Shown piece by piece: positions 43,901 through 55,735 of a stretch of 64,000 nucleotides of DNA (position 1 is the stretch's first letter; each line of letters begins with the position of its first letter). Source of the stretch: Agelas oroides (taxonomy: Eukaryota; Porifera; Demospongiae; Agelasida; Agelasidae); NCBI GenBank assembly GCA_949130485.1, contig OX422185.1:16867011-16931010 (forward strand), given 5' to 3'. The notes under the pieces were generated by a model. It ran no database searches. It was given only the letters and a program-made list of their open reading frames with translations, and was not told the origin of the DNA. The translations under genes were made by a program, and so were the position numbers.

Positions 43901-46900
43901 TTTGATTATAACTTGTAAAGAGCTGTTATCTACTTCTTGTACACAGTACAGTGACTGTGAAACCAAGAACTCGGCAACGCCAATAATTTGTTGTGTTATT
44001 TATTGCGACGGTGAGTCTCCCAGTTACGCAAGAGAGATAACCTCTCAACTGGCATCTATAGATGGTTTACAAACGTCAGTTAAAGTGTCCTACTTCCAGA
44101 GGGCAAACACGTGATCAAGAGGCAGCTGTACAGCAGATCTTTCACTTTGAGAGAAGCAGCTTTTTTCATCTTTTGACAATAATGGTAAGGACTTGATGTA
44201 GCACTTACTAGCCTGTATTTTGCACACAGCTGCACTAAACACAGACCCCGACTCTTGCCCTCTGGAAGTGAAGCCACACCCCATGAAAACCATCTATACT
44301 GACACATTATTGAGATCGTATGCCATGAATGGAACAGGAAGGCTCATTAATGCATGGTCAGGTTTAGTACGTATATACATCTTGAATAGGCAAAGCCATG
44401 CACTGCATAGTAGCTAAATTATCCTTTCCCATGGGTAATGGTTTTGCAGCTCTCCCCTCCCCTTGTAATGTCAATGTAGCTTGTACCTATGGTCGTTGCC
44501 CTTGGAATTTCAATGTAGCTTGTACCTATGGTCGTTGCCCTTGGAATTTCAATGTAGCTTGTATCTATGGTCGTTGCCCTTGGAATTTCAATGTAGCTTG
44601 TATCTATGGTCGTTGCCCTTGGAATTTCAATGTAGCTTGTACCTATGGTCGTTGCCCTTGGAATTTCAATGTAGCTTGTACCTATGGTTGTTGCCCTTGG
44701 AATGTCAATGTAGCTTGTATCTATGGTCGTTGCCCTTGGAATTTCAATGTAGCTTGTACCTATGGTTGTTGCCCTTGGAATTTCACCAGAGCACACTAAC
44801 TATCGCTACAAAGTGATGCCATGGCCTCCCTCTGTATATGTGATGTTACTGGCCGCAAAGGGGCACCTTAGAGCCCACAAAGGGCAGTACCCTTTAAACA
44901 AGGCCTAGCTAGAACCCTGTTGTAAGCATCCTTCAAACGATTTTCAAGGATGATCTCGGGTGGAGATGATAAAATCAACTGTTTCTCAAACAATATGCAC
45001 GAAACTGGCTAGTAACAAGCTTAGCTTCATATGTGGTGCAGGAAAATGACAGGATGCCATGGGTAGCTGCATTTAAACAGCTCTTTAGCTGTCAGTTGAT
45101 TGGTCAATTGTAATTACCATTTGTCTGTCGACTAGCTGATATTGAGTTGTACCAGTGTCATCAATTAGTCAATATAATCAATTAGTGAACTAAACCCTAG
45201 TCGGTCTGGCCCTAGTATAGCTGTAGAACGACCTAGCAACACACAGCAAATCATCTAGATAACGATTTGGGATTTGTAAGAAATCAGTGGTCCCTTGTAG
45301 CTCATGCTCATAGAGGGTGGTCGTTTTATACATTGGTGTCGGGCGTAGCCTGACACCGATGTGCAAGACCACACCCCAGGGAGGGATATAACTATTATAT
45401 AGCCTGTTACCTACTAGGCAACATCTCTGTAGAAGAGGGATATGAGCAGCTTTCTTACATGTTGCCTGGGTAACAGGTTATTGGGGCGAGCCTGAGCGAG
45501 CCCCACACTAGCGGGACTGCAATGCGGAAGTGTGTTAACGTACGTGCTTGCTTGCGGCCATATACCGTAAATTTTAAATGTGCGTTTAAATATTTCCCGA
45601 AAATTGAACATCCTCGTGCACTAGGCCGAGTGAAGGCATAGATATGGTGAAGGGCAATGGCTGGGCTACTGCCAGAGTGCAGCGTTGGCAACCGTAGCGG
45701 AGATGGCTCAAGTTTAACACCCACGGTACCTTGCTTCTTGTTTGTCACAGCACCTACGGACCGACGATCAACGGCAGACTATTCGCAGACGTACAGTACA
45801 AAATTATATACACACCGGGTTGGAGATCACTTCAGGTAAGGGTCGTGCATAAACGACACTCATAAACGCTAGCGATTCAGCTCATCATTTCAGCGTGAAG
45901 CTTAGTCTATTCATGTGCATGTAGCCATAGTAGCTGCTTGCTCAGGCTCGCCCCCACAATGTTCTACATTTTCTAGTATAAATGGGTTACATACTTAAAT
46001 GTACTGTTAAGCATACTTTGGCTTCTGTGTACAAAGGTTTTGAGGTATGTCGGCTTGAGACACAGTTCATTCCGTAATCAACTGTTGCTCGCAGTTACGG
46101 CTCGAAGCAGGGGATATACTTGTGGTCGTTATATTCAAATTCGCAACATTATATTCTGTTTTGAATTTCTCTGATTTCTCCCTATTATGTTCTCTGAATC
46201 TGCTATGTTCATAATTCTACCCCACCTAGCAATAATAAGTGGTCGTTTGTTGTCGTGTGTGTGATTTTTGGGTCATTGATTTCCAGTTTAACTATCCAAA
46301 TCAGTCTCTTATCTGTAACATACACACAACACGGTCCTGGAGTGAGTAACATTGTTGCTCATTGAGTGGTGCATTTCAACACACGTCAGATTAGTGGGAA
46401 TTATGCTTGCAGCGCAGATATAGCTTCAATATTCATGCTAGCATAATAGACTCAAGCCTAGTAGGGAATTCAAAGCCTTCCATTGATTGCTACAATATAA
46501 CCTGTTACCTAGGCAACATATAAGAATGTTGCTCATATCTCTCTTCTACAGTGATGTTGCCTAGGTAACAGGTTATATAATAGTTACACTACGCCCGACA
46601 CCAATGTGTAAAACGACCACCACCCAGGGAGGAATATAATTATTACCAAAAGCGCATATGAACGGGGTGGCTAGAGTAAGAGCGTGTAACTCCGCAAAAT
46701 TTGAAACCTGTCAGAATTTACCATCAGTACTAAAAATAGTAGCACGTACTGCGCATGCTGCTAGACATAAGCCGTTGTTGCTAAGCACATGACCGGTTGT
46801 TCCATTTTTAATAATTTTGACCAGACTACGGGCTTCTATTGGAGTTACGAGTTACATGCTCTTACTTTAGCTGCCTGTTCTTATGCGCTCTTGGTATTAT

Positions 46901-49900
46901 TTATTGGTGGCTGGTATGTATATAGGGGATGTGCACAGCACTGATAATGATTTCAAGCACTGGGGACAAATCTATGGAAATGATGTGATTTACTGCAGTG
47001 TGTGACTTAATTGGGTAATTGCACAAACACTTATTCATCTAGATTAGCACTAAAAATGATTTCAATTACTGCAGTGTGTGACTCATTGTGGGCAATTGCA
47101 CAAACAATTATTCATCATTAAAGTTCTACACACACTGGAATGTAGCATATAACCTGTTACCTAGGCAACATATAAGAATGTTGCTCATATCTCTCTTCTA
47201 CAGAGATGTTGCCAAGGTAACAGGTTATATAATAGTTATATCCCTCCTTGGGGGGTGGTCTTGCACATTGGTGTCAGGCTACGCCCGACACCAATGTGTA
47301 AAACGACCATCCCCCAGGGATATAACTATTACTAGCACTAGAAATGGTTTCAGTGTGTGCCTTATTGTGGGCAATTACTGACCTGGACAGCAAAGAGTAT
47401 GAAGACTCCGATGGCTGTTCCTATGGCAAGTCCGATACCAGCAATTGGGAAAATCACCCAGAACATGTTGATGGTGAGGTAGGGTTGATGGTAGATGAAG
47501 TCCTGGGTACATAAGAAGAAAAATTAATGGAAATTACAAGATTACTGGAAAATACAAGTTAATAAGAGTACAGGTAATGATTACTGGGGAATACTACTGC
47601 AAATACAAGCTAAGATTCCTGGGGAACACTAGTGGAGATTACTGGAGATCACTGGAGGATACTAGTGGAGATTACTGGAGATCACTGGAGGATACTAGTG
47701 GAGATTACTGGAGATCACTGGAGGATACTAGTGGAGATTACTGGAGATCACTGGAGGATACTAGTGGAGATTACTGGAGATCACTGGAGGATACTAGTGG
47801 AGATTACTGGAGATCACTGGAGGATACTAGTGGAGATTACTGGAGATCACTGGAGGATACTAGTGGAGATTACTGGAGATCACTGGAGGATACTAGTGGA
47901 GATTACTGAAGATCACTGGAGGATACTAGTGGAGATTACTGGAGATCACTGGAGGATACTAGTGGAGATTACTGGAGATCACTGGAGGATACTAGTGGAG
48001 ATTACTGAAGATCACTGGAGGATACTAGTGGAGATTACTGGAGATTACTGGAGAATAGTGGAGTAGCCTCGGTCCCAGGCTCTCCCCATGCGCGAACGAA
48101 AAATTGAACTGCAAGCAACAGAAAGCTGGGCGGGGCCTGGGAACGAGGCTACTAGTGGAGATTACTAGGCAGTACTAGTGGTGATCACTGGAGAATACTG
48201 GGGGAGTTACTGGAGAATGCTAGTAAAGATTACTGGAGAATACCAGTGGAGTAAAGATCTGTGCTCACAAAAGTCAGCAGGCGGTAGACATAGTTAGCAT
48301 TGAGGATAATGCCATGGATACAGCCAAAGGGGACATAGAAGACGAAGCGTGTGAAAGCAGCGTGATTGTTGTGTCCAACACAACAGTTTACCCACGGACA
48401 ATGGTGGTCCATCTTCTTACAACACCTGGACAGGAGGGAGGAGGAGGGAGATGGAGGAGGGAGGAGGGGGGAGGGAGGGAGGTGGAGGAGGGAGGAGGGG
48501 GGAGGGAGGGAGGTGGAGGAGGGAGGAAGGGGGAGGGAGGGAGGTGGAGGATGGAGGAGGGGGGAGGGAGGTGGAGGAGGAGGGACAAAGGTGGAGGGGG
48601 GGAGGGAGGTGGAAGAGGGAGAGAGGTGGAGGTGGGAGGGAGGTGGAGGAGGGAGGGAGGTGGAGGAGGGAGGGAGGTGGAGGAGGGAGGAAAAAGAGAG
48701 AGAGAAAGAGAAGTACGAGGAGGAGGAGAAGACAAGAGACAAGAAGAGGAAGAGTAGGTAAAGATAAGGAAGAGGAGAAAGAAGAAACAGGAGAAACAGA
48801 AAGAGAAGGAAGAGAAAGTGTCGGGAAAATCATTTTTACAATAAATAGTAACTAGCATCTTCTTTCCAATTACTTTACGACAAACGTTCTTGGTGGTGTG
48901 AACTAACCTCTTGCACTGCTTGCAGTGGTGTGATCGTGGAGGTTTGTAGCCGCAACATGAGTGACAATATTGTAGGTACTGCTCATCTGACTGCTTAGCC
49001 TGTAGTGGAGTAGATGACACAATCTTCAGCTAGTCTCGTTCCAAGGCACCATACATTGTATGACACTACGCACATGATTCAACAACATGTGCGCACATTT
49101 TTATAGCAAGAATTCTCAGATTTTATAGTTGTTTTCCTGTTTGTAATGAACATGTATATTCTGAATACTTCCTGAACAGCTCTGAAACCATCACAAGACA
49201 AGGAAAACAGGCTACTGCGCACACGAGAACAAGAGAGAGAGCGCGACGTGCGGCAGAAACACCCGAGCAAAGGCAGGAAAGAGTAATGAAGTGGAGAGAG
49301 ATAGGGCTAGGTGCTCTACCCAGATTGCTGATGCATAGATTTGTATAAATATACATTGCAAACATGCAGAATATACGTAACTACCATGCTGCCTATGCAA
49401 CACAAATGGACGATACAACTCGCTCACGCTCGCCCCACAATGCACCACATTCGTCTAGTTTATAATGCTGTTGTCTTTTATCCATACATCCTATTGGCCA
49501 CCCTGTAACGTTTGTGTCTTTTTGTCTTATGTATTATGATAATGAAGGGCCTTCCTGATAATCAGCTACAGAGCTGAAGAAAACACACTGTAAAATAAGA
49601 GTTCATCTTAAGAGGATGTTATTTTAGGAGGTGTCTGGGTTTGAGATTAGGGAGGGTATAAGGGTTTGGCAGGAGACTTTTTATTAAACATTTCCGAAAC
49701 AGTGCATGGGAGGCTATTGTCCGGGTACACTACCTATCTCAGGCAAGTTGCTAGAATGAGGACACCTCCACCATACCCCATGTAACGTGAGGTAATGTGA
49801 GGTTAACAGTCTTACCTACATCAAGAGTTATTATAGAAACCATATGGGAGTTACACACTCTTACTCTCTAAGTCTGGACCCCAGACCCTTCTGGCCGCAT

Positions 49901-50539
49901 AAGATAGGGTCTGGTGAAAACCTTGCCCAGAAGTGTCTTGAGTGCTGGAATGTTGCTGTGGGTGTTGATGAGGGAAAGAACGCCACTTCAGCCAACCAGC
50001 GTTCAAGTTCTACTAATGACAGGAAGTGAATAATTATACAGTAGAACATGGAAATATTTAAAATTTGAGTAGTACCCGACCAATCGCGTTGAAGATCTGA
50101 AAACGGGAGTTTGCAGAATTTAAAAACCGTGGCATTCCAGCAAGACAATTCCGAGCAAGGTTATTTATTCCCCAGACCCTTTCTTGAGTGACCAGAAAGG
50201 TCTTAGCCTAAACTCATGTAAAATTATGTCACAATTGACCTTTGCACTTTGTACTGAACGCTCTCCACTCTCACTCTACATAGGTAGAACTATCTTTATC
50301 TACGTTCTTACCGGATTCCACTCAAGAGGCACATAACCGGGACCCTTCAGAGCCTGGTAAAAGTTCTTTAGAATCAGCACAAGCCACACGTACATGAATA
50401 CGAAGTTGGGGAGGCGGAAGTACTTTACTCTCGAGGGTGGTAGTCCCCATAGTTGTAGCGCGCTGTACGTGGACGAGATCGTCACTACGGTGATGATGGT
50501 CAGCGCCGTTAGAGGACCCCAGTGGAACACCCTGGGCAT
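40947..50539 (-). CDS. ZDHHC6: ZDHHC6-like protein S-acyltransferase, unit 2, exons 1-7
   Basis: Minus-strand exons with consensus splice sites and matching phases: exon 1 50312-50539 (76 codons, Met at 50539), exon 2 48908-48999, exon 3 48269-48425, exon 4 47383-47502, exon 5 42934-42987, exon 6 42010-42087, exon 7 40947-41027. The joined 270 residues give two membrane helices (about 9-27 and 44-60), the DHHC cysteine-rich domain with the catalytic DHHC at 113-116 (C-x2-C, HC-x2-C, then N-x3-F), and two more helices (about 129-150 and 172-198). A cytosolic segment with a PYDLG-x-W-N-N-F motif and a G-D-G-x-x-W-P motif follows, in the same order as in animal ZDHHC6, an ER enzyme that palmitoylates ER proteins. 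The C-terminal SH3-like part was not found, so the model is incomplete. Introns carry minisatellites and a purine tract. Confidence 0.85.
41167..41538. mobile_element. 372-bp TATAGACC foldback (intron 6, unit 2)
   Basis: Ends TATAGACCGTGTGCCT and inverse AGGCACACGGTCTATA. The corresponding place in unit 1 (about 12722-12737) lacks it, so it is a private insertion in intron 6 of the ZDHHC6-like gene. Confidence 0.85.
42506..42653. mobile_element. 148-bp foldback (intron 5, unit 2)
   Basis: Arms ATCACCATAGTACAAAGCTA and inverse TAGCTTGGTACTATGGTGAT, about 50 bp, with an inner palindrome around CGAGTTTGTTGC. It replaces the place where unit 1 carries the LDLR-B-like fragment. Confidence 0.75.
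44467..44778. repeat. 39-bp minisatellite, 8 copies (intron, unit 2)
   Basis: Same 39-bp unit as at 16990, with eight copies and variants GTCGTTG/GTTGTTG. It lies in intron 4 of the unit 2 ZDHHC6-like gene. Confidence 0.92.
45312..45480. mobile_element. Compound double-palindrome element (unit 2)
   Basis: Counterpart of 18052-18220. Its right edge is interrupted by the insertion at 45481-45976. Confidence 0.65.
45481..45976. mobile_element. About 0.5-kb insertion with GGGGCGAGCCTGAGC ends
   Basis: Left end TTGGGGCGAGCCTGAGCGAG; near the right end GCTCAGGCTCGCCCCCA. Unit 1 is continuous across this point (GGTTATATAAATGGG at about 18220). It contains a short frame at 45657-45839 ending at a donor-like GTAAGG; its coding status is unknown. 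Confidence 0.65.
46495..46645. mobile_element. Compound double-palindrome element (unit 2)
   Basis: Counterpart of 18719-18862. Confidence 0.65.
46647..46893. mobile_element. AAGAGCGCAT-type foldback (unit 2, intron 4)
   Basis: Counterpart of 18865-19104, with a 6-base duplication of GAGTTAC in the right arm. Confidence 0.7.
47148..47332. mobile_element. Compound double-palindrome element (unit 2)
   Basis: Counterpart of 19358-19543, next to ZDHHC6 exon 4. Confidence 0.65.
47629..48055. repeat. 33-bp minisatellite, about 12-13 copies (intron 3, unit 2)
   Basis: Same unit as 19836-20200, two copies longer, and followed by the same 88-bp mini foldback. Confidence 0.93.
48064..48151. mobile_element. 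88-bp TAGCCTCG mini foldback (unit 2)
   Basis: Identical in layout to 20209-20296, within intron 3 of the ZDHHC6-like gene. Confidence 0.85.
48269..48425 (-). CDS. ZDHHC6: DHHC catalytic exon of the ZDHHC6-like gene (unit 2)
   Basis: This 157-nt exon starts in phase 2 after AG|GTGTTG and encodes K-K-M-DHHC-P-W-V-N, then G-H-N-N-H-A-A-F and the third membrane helix. It ends at TTT before GTGAGC. The cysteine of DHHC carries the acyl group in this family. The unit 1 equivalent is 20414-20570. Confidence 0.9.
48430..48828. repeat. Homopurine/homopyrimidine tract in intron 2 (unit 2)
   Basis: Counterpart of 20575-20990, about 18 bases shorter. Same position between exons 2 and 3. Confidence 0.93.
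49000..50311. other. Intron 1 of the unit 2 ZDHHC6-like gene
   Basis: 1.3 kb between exons 2 and 1. No exon supported. Unit 1 matches only up to 49505 and then jumps to 55788. Confidence 0.6.
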
Positions 50540-50975
50540 CGCGAGTTGGGGTGAGGTCAGCAGTTGAAAGCGAAATTGGGCGGAGACCAGTTGTGGGTGG
50601 AGCAATTTGCATGAAGCTACACCCTTTCCAGCTCCTGCCCTGGCCATGCCCAACCTGACTTTTCGCGCGCGCCGGCCCGTAGGACGCGGGTCTGGGACGA
50701 CATCACTCTGCAAGTGAAGTGGAGATTCTGCGACTCCGTTTGTCGTATATAGCTCTAGATTTGCGTATAAACTGTACATTTGTTGCGGTTCTAAAGATTG
50801 AGTATGCGCAATACTAGTAGGATCGTCATGCGCATGAGCTTACATTTTTTTTACAACTACTGGAACACCACCCTCGACCATCTGCAAGTTCAGTCAAAGT
50901 TCAAGGATATTGTGGTTCTGGAGGGTACCTCCCATGTTTGAAAACGTATGTTAGCAGGTCTCCCTGTTGGCCAAC

Positions 50976-51123
50976 TACCTATAGCGGGAAACTTTCGGGG
51001 GAGTAAACTTTCGCGAATTTCGAGGTTTTGTAGCTATTCGCGAAAGTTTCTCCGCGAAAATCTTATTATTTTTCGCCAATTCGCGAAAAGTTTTCTCCCT
51101 CGAAAGTTTCCCGCTATACGGTA
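50976..51123. mobile_element. 148-bp MITE with TACC-TATAGCGGGAAAC ends
   Basis: Left end TACCTATAGCGGGAAACTTT; right end AAAGTTTCCCGCTATACGGTA. Inner motifs TTCGCGAAAGTTT repeat in both orientations. Confidence 0.8.
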
Positions 51124-51145
51124 TCATTCCTTCTTAGGGCTGGTG

Positions 51146-51950
51146 CTGACTGCCTTCCCACACCCATGAACCTCTGTCGTTGGAACTATAGGGTGAGCAA
51201 CTCTTGCCCTCTTTGCCAATCCCCCAATGCTACCACAGCTCATATCCTAAATGGATGTCCCGAAGCATTAAATCAAGGCCGTTTCTCATGGAGACATGAC
51301 TCTGTCCTAAATGGTCTGGTTTCTCAGGTTCTTTCAAAAATCGACGGATCAACAAAGATGTTCGCTGACCTTCCAGGAAAGCGAGCCAGTGATTCTCCAC
51401 CGGCCACAATTCCAGCAGACATAAGCACCACCACCTCCAGATCCGACCTAGTGCTCATCACAGGGCCAGAAGTTACCTTTCTAGAACCATATGCTAGAAC
51501 TAACAGTCCCCTTCAATTCGCCTGAGGCTCTAGCTGCAGCCAGGTCAAGAAAGTCCCTCAAGTCAAACTACCTCCAGCTTGCAACTGACCTTGAAGACAG
51601 TGGATGGTCAGTATCTTACTTCACGTTAGAGATTGGATCTCTCGGCCACTTTGAACCAAACGCCACCAGAACTTTATCAGATGCCTTCCTTCTATCCAAG
51701 CAGGAAGCTAAGCAAGTATTGATGAAGCTATCTAGGATTGCAGTTTCCTGCTCTTATCATATTTCAACGCCAGACTTTGTAGTACCTGGGATGTGAACAA
51801 ACTTATATATGCTCTTATAATTTTTTTTTCATTTTTTTTATTCTGCCTCATTGTCTTGTTCTTTTTTTATTCGTTACTTGCATATATTTTGTTGCCTTGC
51901 CAAGCCCATCACTCCACTGTGTTGGTATCTTGTTGTCCTAGGCTACTTAC
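51146..51950 (+). mobile_element. RLE-type (R2/CRE-like) non-LTR retrotransposon 3' fragment
   Basis: Two overlapping frames (51166-51525 and 51491-51796) are parts of one protein. The first has a zinc knuckle C-P-L-C-x(7)-H-x(4)-C followed by W-R-H-D-S-V-L. The second has E-L-T-V-P-F-N, R-K-S-L-K-S-N-Y-L-Q-L and a G-W-S-V ... L-E-I-G-S-L-G motif. This is the CCHC plus restriction-like endonuclease end of R2/NeSL-type elements. The frames are separated by an apparent 13-bp duplication (CTAGAACCATATG) near 51480. A 3' UTR follows to about 51950. The reverse transcriptase itself is missing. Confidence 0.75.
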
Positions 51951-51959
51951 CTGAGTGAA

Positions 51960-52808
51960 GAAAAACTACTATCAGCACAAAGAGAGGTTATAAAATGCTA
52001 GGATACAGTTTGAACTCCAACTAAAAATGTTTCAATCAACAAAGCACCTGGTGACTCATAATACCAACAGTCGACTCATAATACATGCAAGAGTGATTTT
52101 CATAGGCTCTTCTTTTAGAACCACTGCCTAGGGGGGAAAATACGAATTTTATTTCATAAGTGGTACATTCTCAGGAGAAATGTTTCAAACCTTTAGATGG
52201 GACTGAAAAAATACATTACACTAATGAGTAGTAGTTCAGTTTAGCTGTCTCATATAAATACCAGCATCTACCCTACTTCATCCTATATTTACTAGTTACG
52301 TACATATAGTGTTTATGTACATGTACATTTGGATGAATGGTATTTCTCTCTCTTCTATCTTTCGAAAGGAGCACAAGTAGCTAGGCTGTGTTGGAGTTCG
52401 CTGTTTACCACAGCGTTTGTTGACGTGACATCATGCATGCCACCTGTGTACCTGAGTTCTAAAAAATCTTATTTTGGGCACTGCATAATTGTACTTTCTA
52501 TGTGCAAGTACAATTTCCTTCATCATGTGTATTCTCCAGTTCATCATAGTCCATCATCAAATTAGACAAAAGTGCTTCTCAATGAAAGTTTACTGACAGG
52601 TGCGTGTTTAAATGAATTCATGTCCATGCTGTCATAAGTGCAACATTATTATGGTTTGGTGTGGGGCGTGGGGACGAGGCTAGGTTTGCAGGCCCATGCA
52701 GACTTATCATTTTTGCATGTGGGCCTGGGAATGATGCTACCTCTATACTATATATTCTTTATGGTGTTTACAATTAGCAAACATGCCGAATATAGGGCAA
52801 AAGGTATA
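51960..52808. other. Gene-free stretch
   Basis: No exon supported and no counterpart in unit 1. 52660-52735 contains decayed GGGACGAGGCTA / GGCCTGGGAATGA motifs of the TAGCCTCG family. Confidence 0.3.
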
Positions 52809-54080
52809 TATAAACCTTATGCAGGGGCGTGGCTTCAAGGTTAGCAACCGCTATTTATGTTGCCATGGTAACACCAATTTTATATGACAGTTCTTATAGT
52901 CCAAATGGCCCAAATCTCAAATATGAAAGTGATCGGCCTTATGGTTGATTTTTTTAAAAATCGTCAAACTTTGGCATTTAAGTATTGAGTTCTATGGTGA
53001 GTGGCAACTTTTTGCTAGCCTCGTTCCCAGGCCTTACCACGCTTTTTGTTCTTCGGTTTGCGTTCAATATAATACACGGAGGCTGAAGAGCGCGAAAAAC
53101 GGGGAAGGCCTGGGAACACTTGTCACGTGAATGACGTCTGGTGGACGCGAGGTGGACGTAGGGGGGGCGGTGCCCAACTACAAATAACGTACTAGACTTC
53201 ATCATCGAGCGCTCCAACGATAGCCCAGACCTCAGACGTTCACGAGATCGACAGTACTCGACTTCACCGGTAAGAAACTCGCTCTATGGTTTATTGCACA
53301 CGAATTTGTAGTTGGGCACCGCCCCCCCTACGTCCACCTCGCATCCACCAGACGTCATTCACGTGACAAGTGTTCCCAGGCCTTCCCTGTTTTTCGCGCT
53401 CTTCCGCCTCCGTGTGAACGCAAACCGAAGAAGGGTAGGCCTGGGAACGAGGCTAACTTTTTGCCACTCACTAGGCTCCCGCACATTATGCTTCATTGCT
53501 ACCCTATTATGCTATTCCTTTATTCCTGATAATTTTACCAATTATGCTCAGTTACATTCCCCATTATGCCCAATGTGTACACAGCGTTTACGTGACAGTT
53601 CTGATCGCGTAGGGGCCTTGAGTCGGTCCAGCAATGAGATGTGGACTCCGTCTCCTTGGGCATACTACCCGAGCTCTGATATGAGCTGTTGCAAGAGTCA
53701 GACGTTGCGATCCTCGTGCTAGCAGTACCTAGTGTGAGCAGTATATACGTATACTACAGTTAATTTACACGTGGCATTCGGTTCAAAGGTTAAAAAATTA
53801 TGTAAGCGCGCATTGCGCTTACCTATTATGCTCGAAATTGTGCTTATGCTAATAGCTGCCTATTGTGCTTTAAATTATGCCGGCATAATATGCGCATGTC
53901 TACCACTCACCATAGACTTAACAGCGATTTTTTAAAAAATCAACCATAAGGCCGAACACTTTCATATTTGAGATTTGAGCCATTTGGACTATAAGAACTG
54001 TCATATAAAATTGGTGTTACCATGGCAACATAAATAGCGGTTGCTAACCTTGAAGCCACACCCCCTGCATAAGGTCTATA
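52809..54080. mobile_element. 1.27-kb TATAGACC foldback with nested TAGCCTCG element
   Basis: Arms of about 150 bp: left from ACCTTATGCAGGGGCGTGGC through the AATTTTATATGACAGTTCTT region to 52965; right, the complement, at 53925-54080 ending GCATAAGGTCTATA. A 440-bp foldback is nested inside (53016-53455), so this element is the older of the two. Confidence 0.85.
53016..53455. mobile_element. TAGCCTCG foldback element, 440 bp, 9-bp TSD, nested
   Basis: Flanked by ACTTTTTGC at 53007-53015 and 53456-53464. Long arms include TAGTTGGGCACCGCCCCCCC and inverse. Confidence 0.92.
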
Positions 54081-54632
54081 GAAGTAGCTATCACGGAACT
54101 TGGAAGCATGCGCGAAATTTTGACTAAATGCCGACATTGACAAAATAAGTCAGAAGTGTGGGTTGGCAGAATGAAATTACACCCCAAGTGGAAAGGAAAA
54201 AAATACCTAAGCTCCATGTGCAGTTTTAATACCCAGCTAGTGTATGTCACAATACATGTGAAGAACACATTTAGCGCTTAACCACTTGTACCAGCTCAGT
54301 GGCTGGTTTCAGCAGTTGGCACAACCTTTGTTGTCAGTAGGACCATGTCTTCATTTAACCCTCTGTCTTTCACCCTTGCTTACCACACCCTTAATAGCTA
54401 TGGCCTTTCTCTTTGTCAAAGTTTGTGCACTAATGGCCTTCCACCTATACCCGATACTTTGCACTTGGGATGCAGTTACCACCTGCATCCCATGCAGTCA
54501 CCGTTTCTTTCCACTTGCATGGGGTGCGGTTATGCTCAAAAGAAAAAAAAATTATGTGTAAATTAAGTGTGCCTGTTCTAGTGACGTTAACAACGTTGAA
54601 GAAGGAGCATCTAGTGGTTTGATGTATGGTGC

Positions 54633-55412
54633 ATGATGCATGAGTTAGGGACCGGTGAAGACTCTGGACTGCAAGTCAATGTTTCCAAAGAAGAAATCCG
54701 CGGTAGATTTGCTATTGGCGAAAACCAACGTCTCGAGTTCTACACTAAAATAAAGGGCAAAGAAATCGTATCCGTCACTACCTTCTGCAACTTGACCTCC
54801 GGTGTGTGCGTACAACTGACGTCACTCAAGCTACCAGTCACTGCTATTAACGACCGTAAAATCGAGCACATGCTAGAAAAAGTGTTGGATGCTGCAACCG
54901 TAACAGCAACCGCTTTTCTCGAAGAGGAAGGCCTACCGCCCATTTCCGACAACATTGTAAATTCCTACTATCAGTTCGCTGACGCTCTCTTCAAGCAAAC
55001 TGGCGAATTGGGTTCGGGTCAGCTGCGATTCAGCTTGATGTATCACAGTGCAATAATGGGCTCGGCGAAGCGGATAACTGATGGCGCTCAAAACCCCAAT
55101 GACATTTGCTCAGTGTCTGCTCAGTACTATTATGGAAACCGCCTTTTCGTTTGTATCCAGGATTTGGAAACCTCGATGTCAGAAGAAACATCGAGTCGGC
55201 AAAAGAGAGCCTTTCACCCGCGTAATGGTGGAAGACTCCCGAGTGGACGCCACTGGGGGTGCTGCGGCAACTATGCCGGGAGGTGCTGGTGGTGGGCTGA
55301 CTTGTGCTGGGTGCACGATTGCGTCTGTCAGTGTTGTGAACGCTGGTATTGTGGCTGGGCCTGTAGTAGCGAGTGGTGGTGTCGTGGTAGCTACCGCTAC
55401 AGGTGTTATTAA
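54633..55412 (+). pseudogene. Secreted-protein gene copy lacking promoter and signal peptide
   Basis: The sequence GAGTTAGGGA (conserved upstream of the other copies at about 27277) is joined directly to CCGGTGAAGACTCTGG, removing about 0.42 kb that holds the TATA box, leader and signal peptide. The frame opens at an unrelated ATG (54633) and then matches the mature part. The C-terminal Gly/Ala/Val-rich frame is open from at least 55081 to 55422 in this copy, without the TAA that interrupts it in the other two. It cannot be secreted by the usual route and is probably a pseudogene. Confidence 0.7.
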
Positions 55413-55735
55413 AACTGTTTAGCTTTGCTCTCCTTAGTGGTACATTACTGTCCTTTTCATGGCATGTACTTTTGTTACTGCATAACTGTGCACTTACAAT
55501 AATATTGCTTTTTTTTAGGGTTGTGTACCATGCACATCAAATTGCACTTTCAGTTGTATCTGCGTGTCCGCGCGTGGCTGAACAAGCCCGTTAGCTCGGG
55601 GACAATAGTACTGGAATCAAGGTTACTACGTGGATTTGAAACTACGTATTTTGCACACGCGTGACACTAACTCGTTGCGCAGTGTAACGGAGATTTACGG
55701 GAACCAGCTCCTCCCAACAGACACTTCGCTGCGGA

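Larger units (their letters stand above)
42988..47382. other. Intron 4 of the unit 2 ZDHHC6-like gene
   Basis: 4.4 kb between exons 5 and 4 with no supported exon. It holds the 8-copy 39-bp minisatellite, three compound palindromes (45312-45480, 46495-46645, 47148-47332), an AAGAGCGCAT foldback and a 0.5-kb insertion at 45481. Confidence 0.6.
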
